Shown piece by piece: positions 26,264 through 35,459 of a stretch of 64,000 bases of DNA (within the stretch, counting starts at the first letter, position 1; each line of letters opens with the position of its first letter). Both the position numbers and the translations under genes were made by a program. The notes under the pieces were generated by a model. It was not told the origin of the DNA and made no database searches. It saw nothing but the letters and a program-made list of their open reading frames with translations. The DNA lies in NCBI RefSeq assembly GCF_013349995.1, contig NZ_JABVXF010000005.1, positions 1-64,000 of the forward strand, written 5' to 3'. The DNA is from Pseudoalteromonas sp. 0303 (GTDB taxonomy: Bacteria > Pseudomonadota > Gammaproteobacteria > Enterobacterales > Alteromonadaceae).

Positions 26264-28567
26264 ATGACTTATTTTTTACGTTTATTGATGTGTGTTTTAT
26301 GCGTGACAGGTACTGCCATCGCTAAACCGCCCTTGTTGATGCCTATGCCTGTAAGTGTGACTAATCTTGATGGTCAACTGCAACTGACATCGAGCCATCT
26401 ATCTGTTTACCTTGATGAAAAGTACAGAAACTCAAGTAAGTTACTATTTGAAAATGCGGCGTTTTTACAAAATTTTTCATCAGTTACTTGGCAAGATAAG
26501 CGCAGTGCTCAGTTAAAAATAGAGGTGGCTGATTGGCTGGATGATATCCCTAGATTAGATGTCGATGAAAGCTATCAATTGATTATTAGCACTGAAGCCA
26601 TAACACTTAAAAGCCAAACACAATTTGGCATGTTGCGTGGTTTTGCAACGCTCAATCAATTGCTATTTTCAGCAAACACAACTTATCAACTTAATGCAAT
26701 GACAATCAACGATGCACCCACTTATCCATGGCGAGGGTTACTATTTGATAGTGTAAGGCATTTTTTACCTATTAGTGATGTTAAACGGACGTTGCGAGGG
26801 CTAGCATCGGCAAAGATGAACGTATTTCATTGGCATTTAACCGATGATCAAGGCTGGCGTGTTGCCCTTAAAAGCTACCCGAAATTACACCAAGTTGCAT
26901 CCGACGGACTTTTTTATACCGCAGAAGAAATCAAAGATGTCGTAGCTTATGCCGCAAGTTTAGGGATCCGAGTTGTACCTGAGTTTGATGTGCCTGGACA
27001 TGCGAGTAGCATCGTGCTTGCTTATCCTGAGCTTGGTAGCGGGACAAAACTTGATGGTATAGAGCGTCGCTGGGGGGTATTCAGGCCTTTATTAGATCCA
27101 AGTAACCCTAACGTGTATCGGTTTGTTGAAGATGTTGTTAAAGAATTGACGGCGTTATTTCCTGATCATTATTTACATATTGGTGGTGATGAAATAGATG
27201 ACAGAGATTGGCAAGAAAATACTCAAATACAATTGTTTATGGCCAAGCATAAACTCTCTGATACCCATGCCTTACATGCTTATTTCAATCAGCGCGTTGC
27301 AAATATATTAGCTAAATATAATCGCAAGATGATAGGTTGGGACGAGGTGCTTCACCCCAACTTACCCAAACAAACCTTAGTGCAATCTTGGCGTGGCCAT
27401 CATTCTCTCGCGGCTATTCAAGAAGCGGGGTTCGATGGTTTATTATCGAGTGGCTTTTATATTGATCAACCACAATGGACCAGTTATCACTATCGTAACC
27501 ACCCAGAACCAATAATATCAAAAACGCTTTCAGCTAAAGAGGTGATCAACCACTCAACGTTTACTTTGACGCGCTTAAAAGGAAGTTCCGTTAACGGAAA
27601 AGTGACGGTATTTAGAGATACTCAATCTTTGTTAGCAGCTTTGGTATCCATAGAAGGAAAAGGGTGTTTCATTACTGACCAAGTTTTGCAAACAGAGTAT
27701 GGTTTTGAGTTATTGATAGACACGTGGATGGGGCCTACTAAGCTTTTTGTCGGAAAAACTACAAGTAATCAAGCTGCATTTGTTGGTAATACTCCATACG
27801 AGATGAAAAGCAAGTCAGAAAACAAACCAAGCTTAAGGGCACTTAATAATGCTCTTCACGAAGAACAAGGTAAAGATAAAGGCGGCAGGGTGTTGGGCGG
27901 TGAAGCAACGTTATGGGCTGAACTTTTAACGACTGAAAGTCTAGATACGCGTTTATGGCCTCGTTTATATGCTATTGCAGAGCGATTTTGGTCGCCAAAA
28001 ACGCAAGTAGATGAGCGAGATATGTACCGTCGCTTAGTGGTGATGGATAAGTTTGCTTTGCTACATGGCGGTAAACATAAGCAACAACTTAATGAGCGGT
28101 TAAATACATTGTTAGACGACAATGTAACTCAAGATGAAATTGCTAAGTTATTAAAATTTAGTGAATTTTTAGAGCCTGCACATTATTACACCTTGCATCA
28201 CCTAGCTTATTTACGTGATGAGTATCACCATGGAGCTCCCCTAGATAAACTAGTAGATGTGCTGCCAGTTGAAAGCTTAATGCTGCGTGAGTTTGATTAT
28301 AGTGTAGATGACTATATGCAGACATGTTCTAAATCTCTTGAGACTTCATTGCAATTTCAAGTTGATGAATGGCGTGATTTTATTAAGCATAACAGGCACT
28401 TAATTGAACGAGTTGCAGAGTGGAAAAACCCCTATCTACAAATTAAAAACGCGCTACAGTCAAAAGAGTCACAGCCCATTATTAATAATAATGGCACGAT
28501 AGCTCAGTTAGTGGCTTCATTAAATCAATATCACAAAGTGTCTTCGCTTTGCAAAAATAGTGGTTAA
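26264..28567 (+). CDS. GH20 beta-N-acetylhexosaminidase with a large internal insertion
   Basis: A 767-residue exported enzyme (signal peptide, cleavage near AIA at residue 20). After the GH20b N-domain come the catalytic barrel motifs: PWRGLLFDSVRHFLP, MNVFHWHLTDDQGWR, VPEFDVPGHASS and YLHIGGDEIDD with the catalytic pair Asp309-Glu310. The VLGGEATLWAELL strand comes near residue 543, about 135 residues after FYIDQPQWTSYHY, which is longer than usual; the stretch of about residues 405-540 looks like an inserted beta-rich domain. It would release N-acetylglucosamine or its C1 acid from chitooligosaccharides. It starts 3 bases after the kinase stop and ends the operon. Confidence 0.9.
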   Translation: MTYFLRLLMCVLCVTGTAIAKPPLLMPMPVSVTNLDGQLQLTSSHLSVYLDEKYRNSSKLLFENAAFLQNFSSVTWQDKRSAQLKIEVADWLDDIPRLDVDESYQLIISTEAITLKSQTQFGMLRGFATLNQLLFSANTTYQLNAMTINDAPTYPWRGLLFDSVRHFLPISDVKRTLRGLASAKMNVFHWHLTDDQGWRVALKSYPKLHQVASDGLFYTAEEIKDVVAYAASLGIRVVPEFDVPGHASSIVLAYPELGSGTKLDGIERRWGVFRPLLDPSNPNVYRFVEDVVKELTALFPDHYLHIGGDEIDDRDWQENTQIQLFMAKHKLSDTHALHAYFNQRVANILAKYNRKMIGWDEVLHPNLPKQTLVQSWRGHHSLAAIQEAGFDGLLSSGFYIDQPQWTSYHYRNHPEPIISKTLSAKEVINHSTFTLTRLKGSSVNGKVTVFRDTQSLLAALVSIEGKGCFITDQVLQTEYGFELLIDTWMGPTKLFVGKTTSNQAAFVGNTPYEMKSKSENKPSLRALNNALHEEQGKDKGGRVLGGEATLWAELLTTESLDTRLWPRLYAIAERFWSPKTQVDERDMYRRLVVMDKFALLHGGKHKQQLNERLNTLLDDNVTQDEIAKLLKFSEFLEPAHYYTLHHLAYLRDEYHHGAPLDKLVDVLPVESLMLREFDYSVDDYMQTCSKSLETSLQFQVDEWRDFIKHNRHLIERVAEWKNPYLQIKNALQSKESQPIINNNGTIAQLVASLNQYHKVSSLCKNSG

Positions 28568-28708
28568 TGAGTAAATCAAAAGAGCGTTAGTTTCGGGTTT
28601 TATTCTGAGCTAATGCTCTATCTGTAGGAATAAACGGTACTTTTTTGATGTGAATCTTTTTCTTACTGGGCTAAACTTTAGCTAAGTACCTTAATAACTG
28701 GTGTTTCA

Positions 28709-30025
28709 ATGTGGTTTAGTAAAAGTAAAGGTCAACTCATTGATGCTTTGCAGCATGATGTTGATAGAAGTCAGCAATATTTAGCTGGGATCAGAGAAAA
28801 TATTGCTTATATCGAATTTACACCAGATGGAACTGTTCTCGAAGCTAATGATTTGTTTTGTAAAACAATGAAAGTGCAAGCTGGCGATATTATTGGTCAG
28901 CATCATCGTAAGTTTTGTGCGCCTGAATATAGCAGCTCAAAAGAATATCAAACGTTTTGGCAAGATATCGCTGAAGGCCAAGCAAAGTCAGGGGTTTTCT
29001 CGCGCATAAATGGTGCCGGCGAAAATATTTGGCTGCGTGCAACCTATTTTCCTGTTCGCGGTGATGATGGCAAGGTGCGCTGTGCAATTAAGTTCGCTTC
29101 AGAGATTACTAAAGAAGTCGAAAAACTTGATGAAATGTCGGCAATCTATGATGCCGTTAATAAAAGCACTGCGATGATCCGCTTTACGCCGGATGGTCAT
29201 ATTATTTCTGCGAATGATAATTTCTTAGATGTTGTAGGTTACAGTCTTGCTGAAATCCAAGGTCAGCATCATAAACTGTTTTGTTATGATGACTTTTATC
29301 AAAAGAACCCTAACTTTTGGCAAGAGCTGGCGAACGGGCGCATTTTTTCTGGGCAATTTTCTCGTAAAAAACGTGATGGCAGCCCGCTTTATTTAGAGGC
29401 AACCTATAACCCTATTTTTAATAAACAGGGTAAAGTGACACAGATCATTAAGTTCGCATCTGATGTCACCGCTAGAGTTAACAGCACCGAAGAAGTGAAA
29501 CATGCAGCAGAAAATGCAGGCCACACGTCTGAAGAAACCTCGCAAGTCGTGACAAATGGTCAGCAACGAATTTTAAGCAGTGTTGCGTCATCAAAAAAAG
29601 TGAGCGAGCAGGTTCATCAAACCCGTGAACTGTCAGATGTGTTAGCACAGCAGTCATCACAAATAGGTGAAATTGTCACAACCATTAATAGCATCGCAGA
29701 GCAAACAAACCTACTCGCCTTAAATGCAGCGATTGAAGCTGCCAGAGCCGGGGAGCACGGTCGCGGTTTTGCTGTGGTTGCCGATGAAGTAAGAAATTTA
29801 TCGCAACGTACTTCTGTGTCGACCAGTGAAATATCAGGCTTAATTGGTAAGACGCAAGAAATCGCAGCAAAAATGACGGCTCTTATCGAAGAAATAGAAG
29901 CACTGTCTGGTGAGTCTCAGCAAAATGTCGAAGAAGTCAGCATGATCATGGAAGACATTAAAACCGGTGCAGATAAAGTTGTGGATCAGATATCCGAAGT
30001 GATTATTCGTTACGATACACTTTAA
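28709..30025 (+). CDS. Soluble methyl-accepting chemotaxis protein with two PAS domains (BdlA-like)
   Basis: A 438-residue paralogue of the protein starting at 9784 with the same architecture: MWFSKSKGQ start, PAS 1 (about 20-140) with [15 protein letters not shown] 2 (about 145-260) with [12 protein letters not shown], then a short signalling domain with tip [32 protein letters not shown]. No membrane segment. The repeated GxHHxxFC motif is shared by the PAS units of this group. It lies 141 bases past the hexosaminidase gene and may steer the cell in response to internal redox or energy state while chitin products are used; that link is speculative. A strong terminator follows. Confidence 0.88.
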   Translation: MWFSKSKGQLIDALQHDVDRSQQYLAGIRENIAYIEFTPDGTVLEANDLFCKTMKVQAGDIIGQHHRKFCAPEYSSSKEYQTFWQDIAEGQAKSGVFSRINGAGENIWLRATYFPVRGDDGKVRCAIKFASEITKEVEKLDEMSAIYDAVNKSTAMIRFTPDGHIISANDNFLDVVGYSLAEIQGQHHKLFCYDDFYQKNPNFWQELANGRIFSGQFSRKKRDGSPLYLEATYNPIFNKQGKVTQIIKFASDVTARVNSTEEVKHAAENAGHTSEETSQVVTNGQQRILSSVASSKKVSEQVHQTRELSDVLAQQSSQIGEIVTTINSIAEQTNLLALNAAIEAARAGEHGRGFAVVADEVRNLSQRTSVSTSEISGLIGKTQEIAAKMTALIEEIEALSGESQQNVEEVSMIMEDIKTGADKVVDQISEVIIRYDTL

Positions 30026-30030
30026 ACAAC

Positions 30031-30060
30031 AAAAAGCCCGCACACAGTGCGGGCTTTTTA
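30031..30060. terminator. Bidirectional terminator between the PAS chemoreceptor and DUF4382 gene
   Basis: A stem of AAAAAGCCCGCAC / GTGCGGGCTTTTT with a 3-base loop gives T runs on both strands between convergent genes. Confidence 0.9.
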
Positions 30061-30076
30061 ATGGGGTATTCCAATA

Positions 30077-31075
30077 TTATTCAGAAACAGTGAAAGACAC
30101 GTCTAAGTCTTCACCCGATGTTACTGTAATTGGTTTTACTTGATAAAGCGTAAATGCTTCGTCTTGGGTTTCAACGTCATCGATATGTGCTGCACAGGTA
30201 TAAGCAAGTTGATAATCACCAGGTTGAATGAACGCAAGTTCAAATTCGTATTGGTTATCTTCGCTATCGAAAACAACATCCGCCGTTGCAAGAGGTGCAT
30301 CTAATGGTGTTTCATCTTCGTTAACTTCATAGTTGTCCATTGGCATTTCAACATCGCTGCTATATAAGTAAACAGCATGACCGAATGAACCATCTTCCAA
30401 TGCGATATCGATATTATCTGTTTCACAGTTAGCGATAAGTACGTCGCTTACAGTGCCTTCGATATCTTCAGATTCAGCAAGGTTTTCTAAGCGAACACCG
30501 CGTGGTTTTAAGAAGATCTCATCACTATTTTGTGGATCAACTAGTGACTTTTTAAGGTCAAATTCAATAACAAACTCGTTACCAGCTTGGTTAAGGGTAA
30601 AACCATCCAGTTGGATTTCACCGATACCATCGTTGCCTTTACGTTTAACAACCAGTGGTGCAATGCTGTCATCTTCGTAAACAACATGCGAAGTCATGGT
30701 TAAATCGTTTGTGTCACCATTGATAACATCTGCACGGATCCATTGATAATCGCCAGCAGCTACTTCCTCATCTTCTAATAAAGAAAATACATCATCACCT
30801 GTGTAGTCTAATAAATTAACCATTTCAGGCATGGTTTCATCATTATCTTTACGGGTCTCGAAAGTGAACTCTTCACCACCTTGGGTTTTCAATGTGATTG
30901 AATCAAACACAACATTAACAGCTTTTAAACCTGTTACAGGTGCATCAGACACACCTAACGTGAACTGTGCAGTTTGCGGCTGAGGATCAACTGAGTCGTT
31001 CTTGTCGTCATCGGAGCCACAACCAACAAGTGCAAATAAAACAGCGCTGCTAAGTAATGTAGTTTTAAAGTTCAT
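30077..31075 (-). CDS. DUF4382 lipoprotein
   Basis: A 332-residue acidic lipoprotein: signal MNFKTTLLSSAVLFALVGCGSDDDK with lipobox VGC (Cys19). The DUF4382 domain follows, with FTLGVSDAPVTGLKAVNVVFDSITLK and LLDYTGDDVFSLLEDEEVAAGDYQWIRADV; the pattern SDAPxxxxxxVxVxxxxI is typical. The second half is beta-rich and may be a carboxypeptidase-like or transthyretin-like module. It is abundant in acidic residues, as in marine surface proteins. The function is unknown; many relatives are cell-surface lipoproteins. It appears monocistronic. Confidence 0.88.
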   Translation of the reverse strand: MNFKTTLLSSAVLFALVGCGSDDDKNDSVDPQPQTAQFTLGVSDAPVTGLKAVNVVFDSITLKTQGGEEFTFETRKDNDETMPEMVNLLDYTGDDVFSLLEDEEVAAGDYQWIRADVINGDTNDLTMTSHVVYEDDSIAPLVVKRKGNDGIGEIQLDGFTLNQAGNEFVIEFDLKKSLVDPQNSDEIFLKPRGVRLENLAESEDIEGTVSDVLIANCETDNIDIALEDGSFGHAVYLYSSDVEMPMDNYEVNEDETPLDAPLATADVVFDSEDNQYEFELAFIQPGDYQLAYTCAAHIDDVETQDEAFTLYQVKPITVTSGEDLDVSFTVSE

Positions 31076-31304
31076 CGTTTCTTCCCTTTGTGTTCTAAAA
31101 ATTTACTAATAGTTTAGTCACTAAAGCTTAATGCAACTTGAATTGCTAATAATAAGTTTCGATTAACACCTTTGTACCTTTTATGTGACAACCTGAAAGC
31201 CACGACAAAATATAAATGCAAATTTAGCGTGCTTTTTAAGCAAATCCATTTTTCTTCCACATTTTGCTGACACCATCGCAAAAAATAAAAATCTAGGAAC
31301 AAAA
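31076..31304. other. Intergenic region upstream of the DUF4382 gene
   Basis: About 230 AT-rich bases that must hold the leftward promoter of the lipoprotein gene. I see no convincing operator and no conserved open frame; the region leads into the small frame at 31305. Confidence 0.4.
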
Positions 31305-31391
31305 ATGAAGGTCATTGATTTAGAAAAGCGCTACGATAACGACTTGTTTGATTGGCTAAAGAACTTACAAAAGACCAATGATTTTTGTTAA
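31305..31391 (+). CDS. Candidate small protein of 28 residues
   Basis: An ATG at 31305 with CTAGGA eight bases upstream opens a frame of 28 codons (start MKVIDLEKRYDNDLF, end KTNDFC) with a TAA that falls inside the first arm of a terminator hairpin. Spacing, start and hairpin are those of a real tiny gene. The predicted peptide is a charged amphipathic helix ending in Cys. I recognise no family, and chance remains possible. Confidence 0.35.
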   Translation: MKVIDLEKRYDNDLFDWLKNLQKTNDFC

Positions 31392-31413
31392 GCAGGCGTA
31401 TTTGCCTGCTTAA
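31388..31413. terminator. Hairpin terminator of the Cache chemoreceptor (and of the small frame)
   Basis: TTAAGCAGGC and GCCTGCTTAA form a perfect 10-bp stem with a 6-base loop, 15 bases past the leftward chemoreceptor stop. The minus strand continues into a run of A and T bases. Confidence 0.7.
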
Positions 31414-31427
31414 CCATCGCTCAGGTA

Positions 31428-33116
31428 TTAGGTTTTATAGCGACTTACATTTTGTTCTAACTGCGTTGCCGTGTCTGTTAGTTCATGCATGTATGACGTT
31501 GCTACATCGGTATCATTAGCGGTTTTGTTAGCAATATCGACAATGGTCGTCATGTTTTGATTAATCGCTTCAGACACTGATGTTTGCTCTTCAGCGGCGG
31601 TGGCAATTTGTGCATTTTGTGATGTGATGGTATTAACCGAAAGCAGTACTTCATTAAGCGCTTTTTCGACTTCGCCCGCCTCATTAACACTGGTTGCACT
31701 GCCTGATTTAATTGACTGCATAATGCTATTTACAGTTGTTGTTCCTTGCTGAACTTGCTCAATCATTGCCTCTATTTCATGAGTACTATCTTGCGTGCGT
31801 TTTGCAAGAGTTCGCACTTCATCAGCCACCACTGCAAAGCCACGACCTGCTTCACCTGCTCGGGCAGATTCAATAGCTGCGTTCAGTGCCAGTAGATTTG
31901 TTTGCTCGGCAATATTTCTGATCACATCAAGCACACTGCCAATTTGACTCGATTGTTGATTAAGCTGATCCACCGCATTAGCCCCTTCATCAACTTGTTT
32001 GGCAAGGCCATTAATCACTTTTATGGCAATGAGCAATTGATTGTTAGCTTGCTTAACTAAATGATCGGCATGTTCAGCAGCGGTTGAGGCCTCTTGGGCG
32101 CTGCGGGCAACTTCCATTGACGCCGCCGACATTTCGTTTATTGCGGTTGCAACTTGCTCACTTTCTTCATGTTGACGATTAATACCAGAATGCATATTGG
32201 CAAGTAGCTCGTTGAGTTTGTGTGACGCTTGATTCATCGATTGCGATGATTGGCGAATATCAATAACCATCTTACCAACGTCATCGGCAAAGCGGTTAAA
32301 CGAACTGCCAAGCTTGCCCAGTTCATCGTCTCGTTTCACCATTAAACGTTGGGTTAAATCGCCATCACCTTGTGATATATCGTTCATTGCTAGTACGGTT
32401 GTGTGCAAAGGGCTAGTAATACTGCGCGATACTACCACTGCAATCGCTGCGGTAATTGCAACTGCAAATACTGAAGCGATAACGGTGTTTATAAAGGCAT
32501 TATCGATACCTTCATTAACCCGTTGTTCTGTTACTGCAACTTGTTGCTCAAGGCCACTGATCCAAAAGCCGGTTCCGAGCACCCAGTTCCATTTTGGGAC
32601 CAAAGCGGCATAACCGAGTTTAGGGTTTACACTGCCATTGGTATTTTTCCAAGAATACTGCACATAACCACCGCCTTTCTTCGCAGCATCAATCAGCTCT
32701 CGTATCAGATAAACCCCATTAGGATCTTTAAAATCATATAGGTTTTTACCCTCAAGTGAGGCGTTAACGCCATGGGCAATATTGACACCTTTTACATCAT
32801 AAACAAATACATAGCCTGTATCGCCAGCATCATCAAAACGCAAATTACGCAATATGCTTTTTGCTTGGTTTTGCAGCTGTTCAGTATTAGAGCCATCATC
32901 TTGTGCGATGAGATGAGCAATCGAACTCATGGCAATTTTTTGATAGTTACTGACTTCGGCCTTTCGGTCGTTTTCCATTTGTGTAGCAAAACTTTCAACG
33001 GTTTGCGCACCACTGTGTTTTGACTGCACATAATTGTAGAGTGTCAGCATTATTGCAATGAGTAGGGGGGGAAGTAGGGCTAGAAAAAGTACCCGTTGCT
33101 GTATTGATAGCGCCAT
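31428..33116 (-). CDS. Membrane methyl-accepting chemotaxis protein with a Cache ligand domain
   Basis: A 562-residue chemoreceptor. TM1 is at about residues 9-27, then a periplasmic sCache_2-type domain ([37 protein letters not shown] ... [18 protein letters not shown]), TM2 at about 205-227, a HAMP domain ([29 protein letters not shown]) and a cytoplasmic signalling domain with tip [38 protein letters not shown]. Single-Cache domains of this kind often bind small carboxylates such as propionate or pyruvate, but the ligand cannot be read here. It is a single gene, leftward, ending at the hairpin 31388-31413. Confidence 0.92.
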   Translation of the reverse strand: MALSIQQRVLFLALLPPLLIAIMLTLYNYVQSKHSGAQTVESFATQMENDRKAEVSNYQKIAMSSIAHLIAQDDGSNTEQLQNQAKSILRNLRFDDAGDTGYVFVYDVKGVNIAHGVNASLEGKNLYDFKDPNGVYLIRELIDAAKKGGGYVQYSWKNTNGSVNPKLGYAALVPKWNWVLGTGFWISGLEQQVAVTEQRVNEGIDNAFINTVIASVFAVAITAAIAVVVSRSITSPLHTTVLAMNDISQGDGDLTQRLMVKRDDELGKLGSSFNRFADDVGKMVIDIRQSSQSMNQASHKLNELLANMHSGINRQHEESEQVATAINEMSAASMEVARSAQEASTAAEHADHLVKQANNQLLIAIKVINGLAKQVDEGANAVDQLNQQSSQIGSVLDVIRNIAEQTNLLALNAAIESARAGEAGRGFAVVADEVRTLAKRTQDSTHEIEAMIEQVQQGTTTVNSIMQSIKSGSATSVNEAGEVEKALNEVLLSVNTITSQNAQIATAAEEQTSVSEAINQNMTTIVDIANKTANDTDVATSYMHELTDTATQLEQNVSRYKT

Positions 33117-33214
33117 TTATCGCTCCTAATAAAAATCCGCAGTACTAGTTTAGTACTTTTATAGATTTTTATTAGTCGACTTTATGATTATATCAATGGG
33201 CTATAAAAGCAGAT

Positions 33215-33724
33215 CTAGGCGACCTGCTTATAAAAATACACCGTTGCGTCAAATTCACCGGATGAACTTTTCGCAAAACCAGGAATAGTGCCAGCTTCAA
33301 TATAATCGAGTTTGCGATACAAATATGAAGCAGAGTCACCTTGACGGGTATCAAGTACCAATAATTGAATACCTAAGATACGGGCGTCGGTTTCTAGGCT
33401 ATTCATCAATTGTTTTGCAATTCCTTTGCCTTGATATTCGCTGTGTACCATGAGCTTTTCTACCTCGCCGCGGTGAGTGCCATTGGCTTTAGCGCACAAA
33501 GAAAGCTGCACTGAGCCAATCACCGTATCACCATCAAGGGCCAGATAAAGCCTACGGTAAGGCGTTGCTAAATCGCCATCGACCCCTTGCCAGTAGTCAT
33601 GTGCTGACTGTAATGATAGCGGGGCAATAAAGCCGATTGATGCGCCACTGGCAACGCTATCAATCAGTAAACTATTGAGTGATTTAGACACCCCTTTAAT
33701 AGAGTGTACAGCTTTAATTTTCAT
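33215..33724 (-). CDS. GNAT-family N-acetyltransferase
   Basis: A 169-residue protein with the GNAT core: TVIGSVQLSLCAK (strand 4), EVEKLMVHSEYQGKGIAKQLMNSLE with the acetyl-CoA pyrophosphate loop Q-x-x-G-x-G/A (QGKGIA), and LLVLDTRQGDSASYLYRKLDYIEAGTIPGFAK. The latter half resembles acetyltransferases that act on small molecules. It begins 3 bases after the astB stop, so both are in one leftward operon; a role in arginine-related metabolism is possible but unproven. Confidence 0.88.
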   Translation of the reverse strand: MKIKAVHSIKGVSKSLNSLLIDSVASGASIGFIAPLSLQSAHDYWQGVDGDLATPYRRLYLALDGDTVIGSVQLSLCAKANGTHRGEVEKLMVHSEYQGKGIAKQLMNSLETDARILGIQLLVLDTRQGDSASYLYRKLDYIEAGTIPGFAKSSSGEFDATVYFYKQVA

Positions 33725-33727
33725 TAC

Positions 33728-35071
33728 TTATTCTTGTTGAAATGGATACACAGAGCCTAAATTAAGTAAATTGGTTAACTCATCAAGTGCTTGATAGCTT
33801 TCGGTTAAAAGCATTGGATCGGCAAAGTCGTCACTACTTAAAGAGTCACGGTAATGCTTATTCGCCCAACTTACTAATTGGTTATATTTTTCTTCGCTGA
33901 ATCGTACACCCGGATTGACCGCTGCGAGTTCGTCAGTGTTGAGCGCTACACGCAAGCGTAAACAAGCAGGGCCACCGCCATTTTGCATGCTTTGGCGCAA
34001 GTCAAAAAAGCGCACTTGCTGAACTGGGTTATCTGCCAAAATCATTTCTTGAATGTAATCGTGAACAGCTTGATTACGCTGACATTCTTTAGGTGCAACC
34101 AGCATCATGCTGTCATCACTTAAGGTAATTAATTGGCTATTAAATAAATAGCTGCCTACAGCATCTGTAATGCTCACTTTATTGGTTGGCACTTCAATAA
34201 TATGTAGCGGCTTGTTGCCTAGGTAAGCTTGTTTAATCTGTTTTAGCGTATCAGCTTGATGCAAAAACGCTTGTTCGTGGCATAAAAGTACATTGCCATT
34301 GGCCACAGCGATTACATCGTTATGAAAGACACCTTGGTCTATCACATCAGGATTTTGTTGAATAAATAACTTATTTTCTGGCTTTAGTTGATGTAAACGA
34401 GCAATTGCTTGCGAAGCTTCAAGAGATTGTCTTGCAGGAAATTTAACGGGTTTTGGTAAGGCGCTATTAAAGCTACTTGCCCCATAAACAAAGATCTCAA
34501 GCCCTGCATCTGCATGGCTGTCGCATAATCGATTATGATTTGCGGCACCTTCATCACCAAAAAAGCCTTGATCAGGTAAGTGTATATGATGGCTAAAGTA
34601 ACGCTCATCGTTAAACATGGCTTTTAATAAAGCCGTAGTTGTAACGGGTTCTAACGAGCGGTGGAATTTGTTATTTAAGTTAGCAGCCGTAAAGTGCACT
34701 TTGCCATCAAGCGTATCGACTGAAGGCGAGATAGTGCCAGCATTGGCTGTCCACATGGCCGATGCACTGTAACAAGCTCGCAGTAAAATAGGGTCGGCTT
34801 TAAATGCTTTTTCAATAATCTGGCTATCGCTGCCTGTAAAACCTAAACGCTTTAGCACATTAATGTCGGGGCGAGCATGGGGTGCAAAAATACCTTGTTC
34901 TAGGCCTAATTCGTGCATCGCCTTCATTTTTTCAAGGCCTTGTAGCACGGCCTCTTTGGGGTTTGAATGCGAAGAGGCGTGACTTAGTGAAGCGACATTG
35001 CCATACGATAATCCCGCGTAATTGTGAGTAGGCCCCACTAAGCCATCAAAGTTTACTTCTACTGCGTGCAT
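33728..35071 (-). CDS. astB: N-succinylarginine dihydrolase
   Basis: A 447-residue enzyme that matches AstB closely: N-terminal EVNFDGLVGPTHNYAGLSYGNVAS, then GFFGDEGAANHNRLC, FHNDVIAVANGNVLLCHE, RQSMQNGGGPACLRLRV with the catalytic Cys, and a normal length (E. coli AstB is 447 as I recall). It belongs to the guanidino-group modifying superfamily and converts N2-succinylarginine to succinylornithine, ammonia and carbon dioxide in the arginine succinyltransferase pathway. The other ast genes are not here. It is preceded by a small HTH gene and followed by a GNAT gene. Confidence 0.95.
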   Translation of the reverse strand: MHAVEVNFDGLVGPTHNYAGLSYGNVASLSHASSHSNPKEAVLQGLEKMKAMHELGLEQGIFAPHARPDINVLKRLGFTGSDSQIIEKAFKADPILLRACYSASAMWTANAGTISPSVDTLDGKVHFTAANLNNKFHRSLEPVTTTALLKAMFNDERYFSHHIHLPDQGFFGDEGAANHNRLCDSHADAGLEIFVYGASSFNSALPKPVKFPARQSLEASQAIARLHQLKPENKLFIQQNPDVIDQGVFHNDVIAVANGNVLLCHEQAFLHQADTLKQIKQAYLGNKPLHIIEVPTNKVSITDAVGSYLFNSQLITLSDDSMMLVAPKECQRNQAVHDYIQEMILADNPVQQVRFFDLRQSMQNGGGPACLRLRVALNTDELAAVNPGVRFSEEKYNQLVSWANKHYRDSLSSDDFADPMLLTESYQALDELTNLLNLGSVYPFQQE

Positions 35072-35119
35072 ACTTAATCCATCATTATTGTGCGTGTATT
35101 TTAACCATACAGAAGTTAT

Positions 35120-35350
35120 TTAGCTGAAGCTAGCTAACTCCATTTCTACATTACGTAGACTTTGTTGAAGGCGCTTCTGAGTGGCAATTAAATACGCTTT
35201 TTGTTTGTTCTGTTTAACTTGTTGCTGTCGTGCGGCTTTGTATAACACACGCTTAGGAATGTCGTACTGCTCAGACGCTTCGGTGATTGTCAGTTGGTGA
35301 ACCGAAATTTTTTTAAGTGCTTCAATAAATGCGGGGTCATTATTTAACAT
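35120..35350 (-). CDS. Small helix-turn-helix (Psq-like) protein
   Basis: A 76-residue protein: MLNNDPAFIEALKKISVHQLTITEASEQYDIPKRVLYKAARQQQ looks like a Psq/transposase-type helix-turn-helix, and the rest is a basic, glutamine-rich helix. I start at ATG 35350 (GGAG eight bases upstream); an in-frame start at 35395 is less well supported. Its start overlaps the stop of a 39-residue frame (35340-35459), so translation looks coupled. It lies 48 bases before astB. It may be a regulator or nucleoid protein; no named family is certain. Confidence 0.65.
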   Translation of the reverse strand: MLNNDPAFIEALKKISVHQLTITEASEQYDIPKRVLYKAARQQQVKQNKQKAYLIATQKRLQQSLRNVEMELASFS

Positions 35351-35459
35351 AGCGACGCTCCAAATCAGCAACATTATGCGGATCGTTTGCTTCATGCATA
35401 TGCCATGTGCTGATGTCTAATCGCCAAAGTAGATAAAGAGTGTGAAAGAAGTTAGTCAC
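35340..35459 (-). CDS. Candidate 39-residue protein coupled to the HTH gene
   Basis: A GTG at 35459 preceded by a perfect AAGGAG at ideal spacing opens a 39-codon frame: it begins MTNFFHTLYLLWRLDIS, and the C-terminus reads HNVADLERRYVK. The TAA overlaps the ATG of the helix-turn-helix gene by 11 bases, the arrangement of translational coupling. The C-terminal ADLERR string is reminiscent of short DUF3563-like proteins, but I am not sure. It is the best-supported small gene in the window. Confidence 0.55.
   Translation of the reverse strand: MTNFFHTLYLLWRLDISTWHMHEANDPHNVADLERRYVK

Noticed and set aside
28575..28625. Inverted repeat GAGCGTTAG / CTAATGCTC after the hexosaminidase gene as a terminator
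   Set aside because: The loop is long and no T run follows; I could not support termination here.
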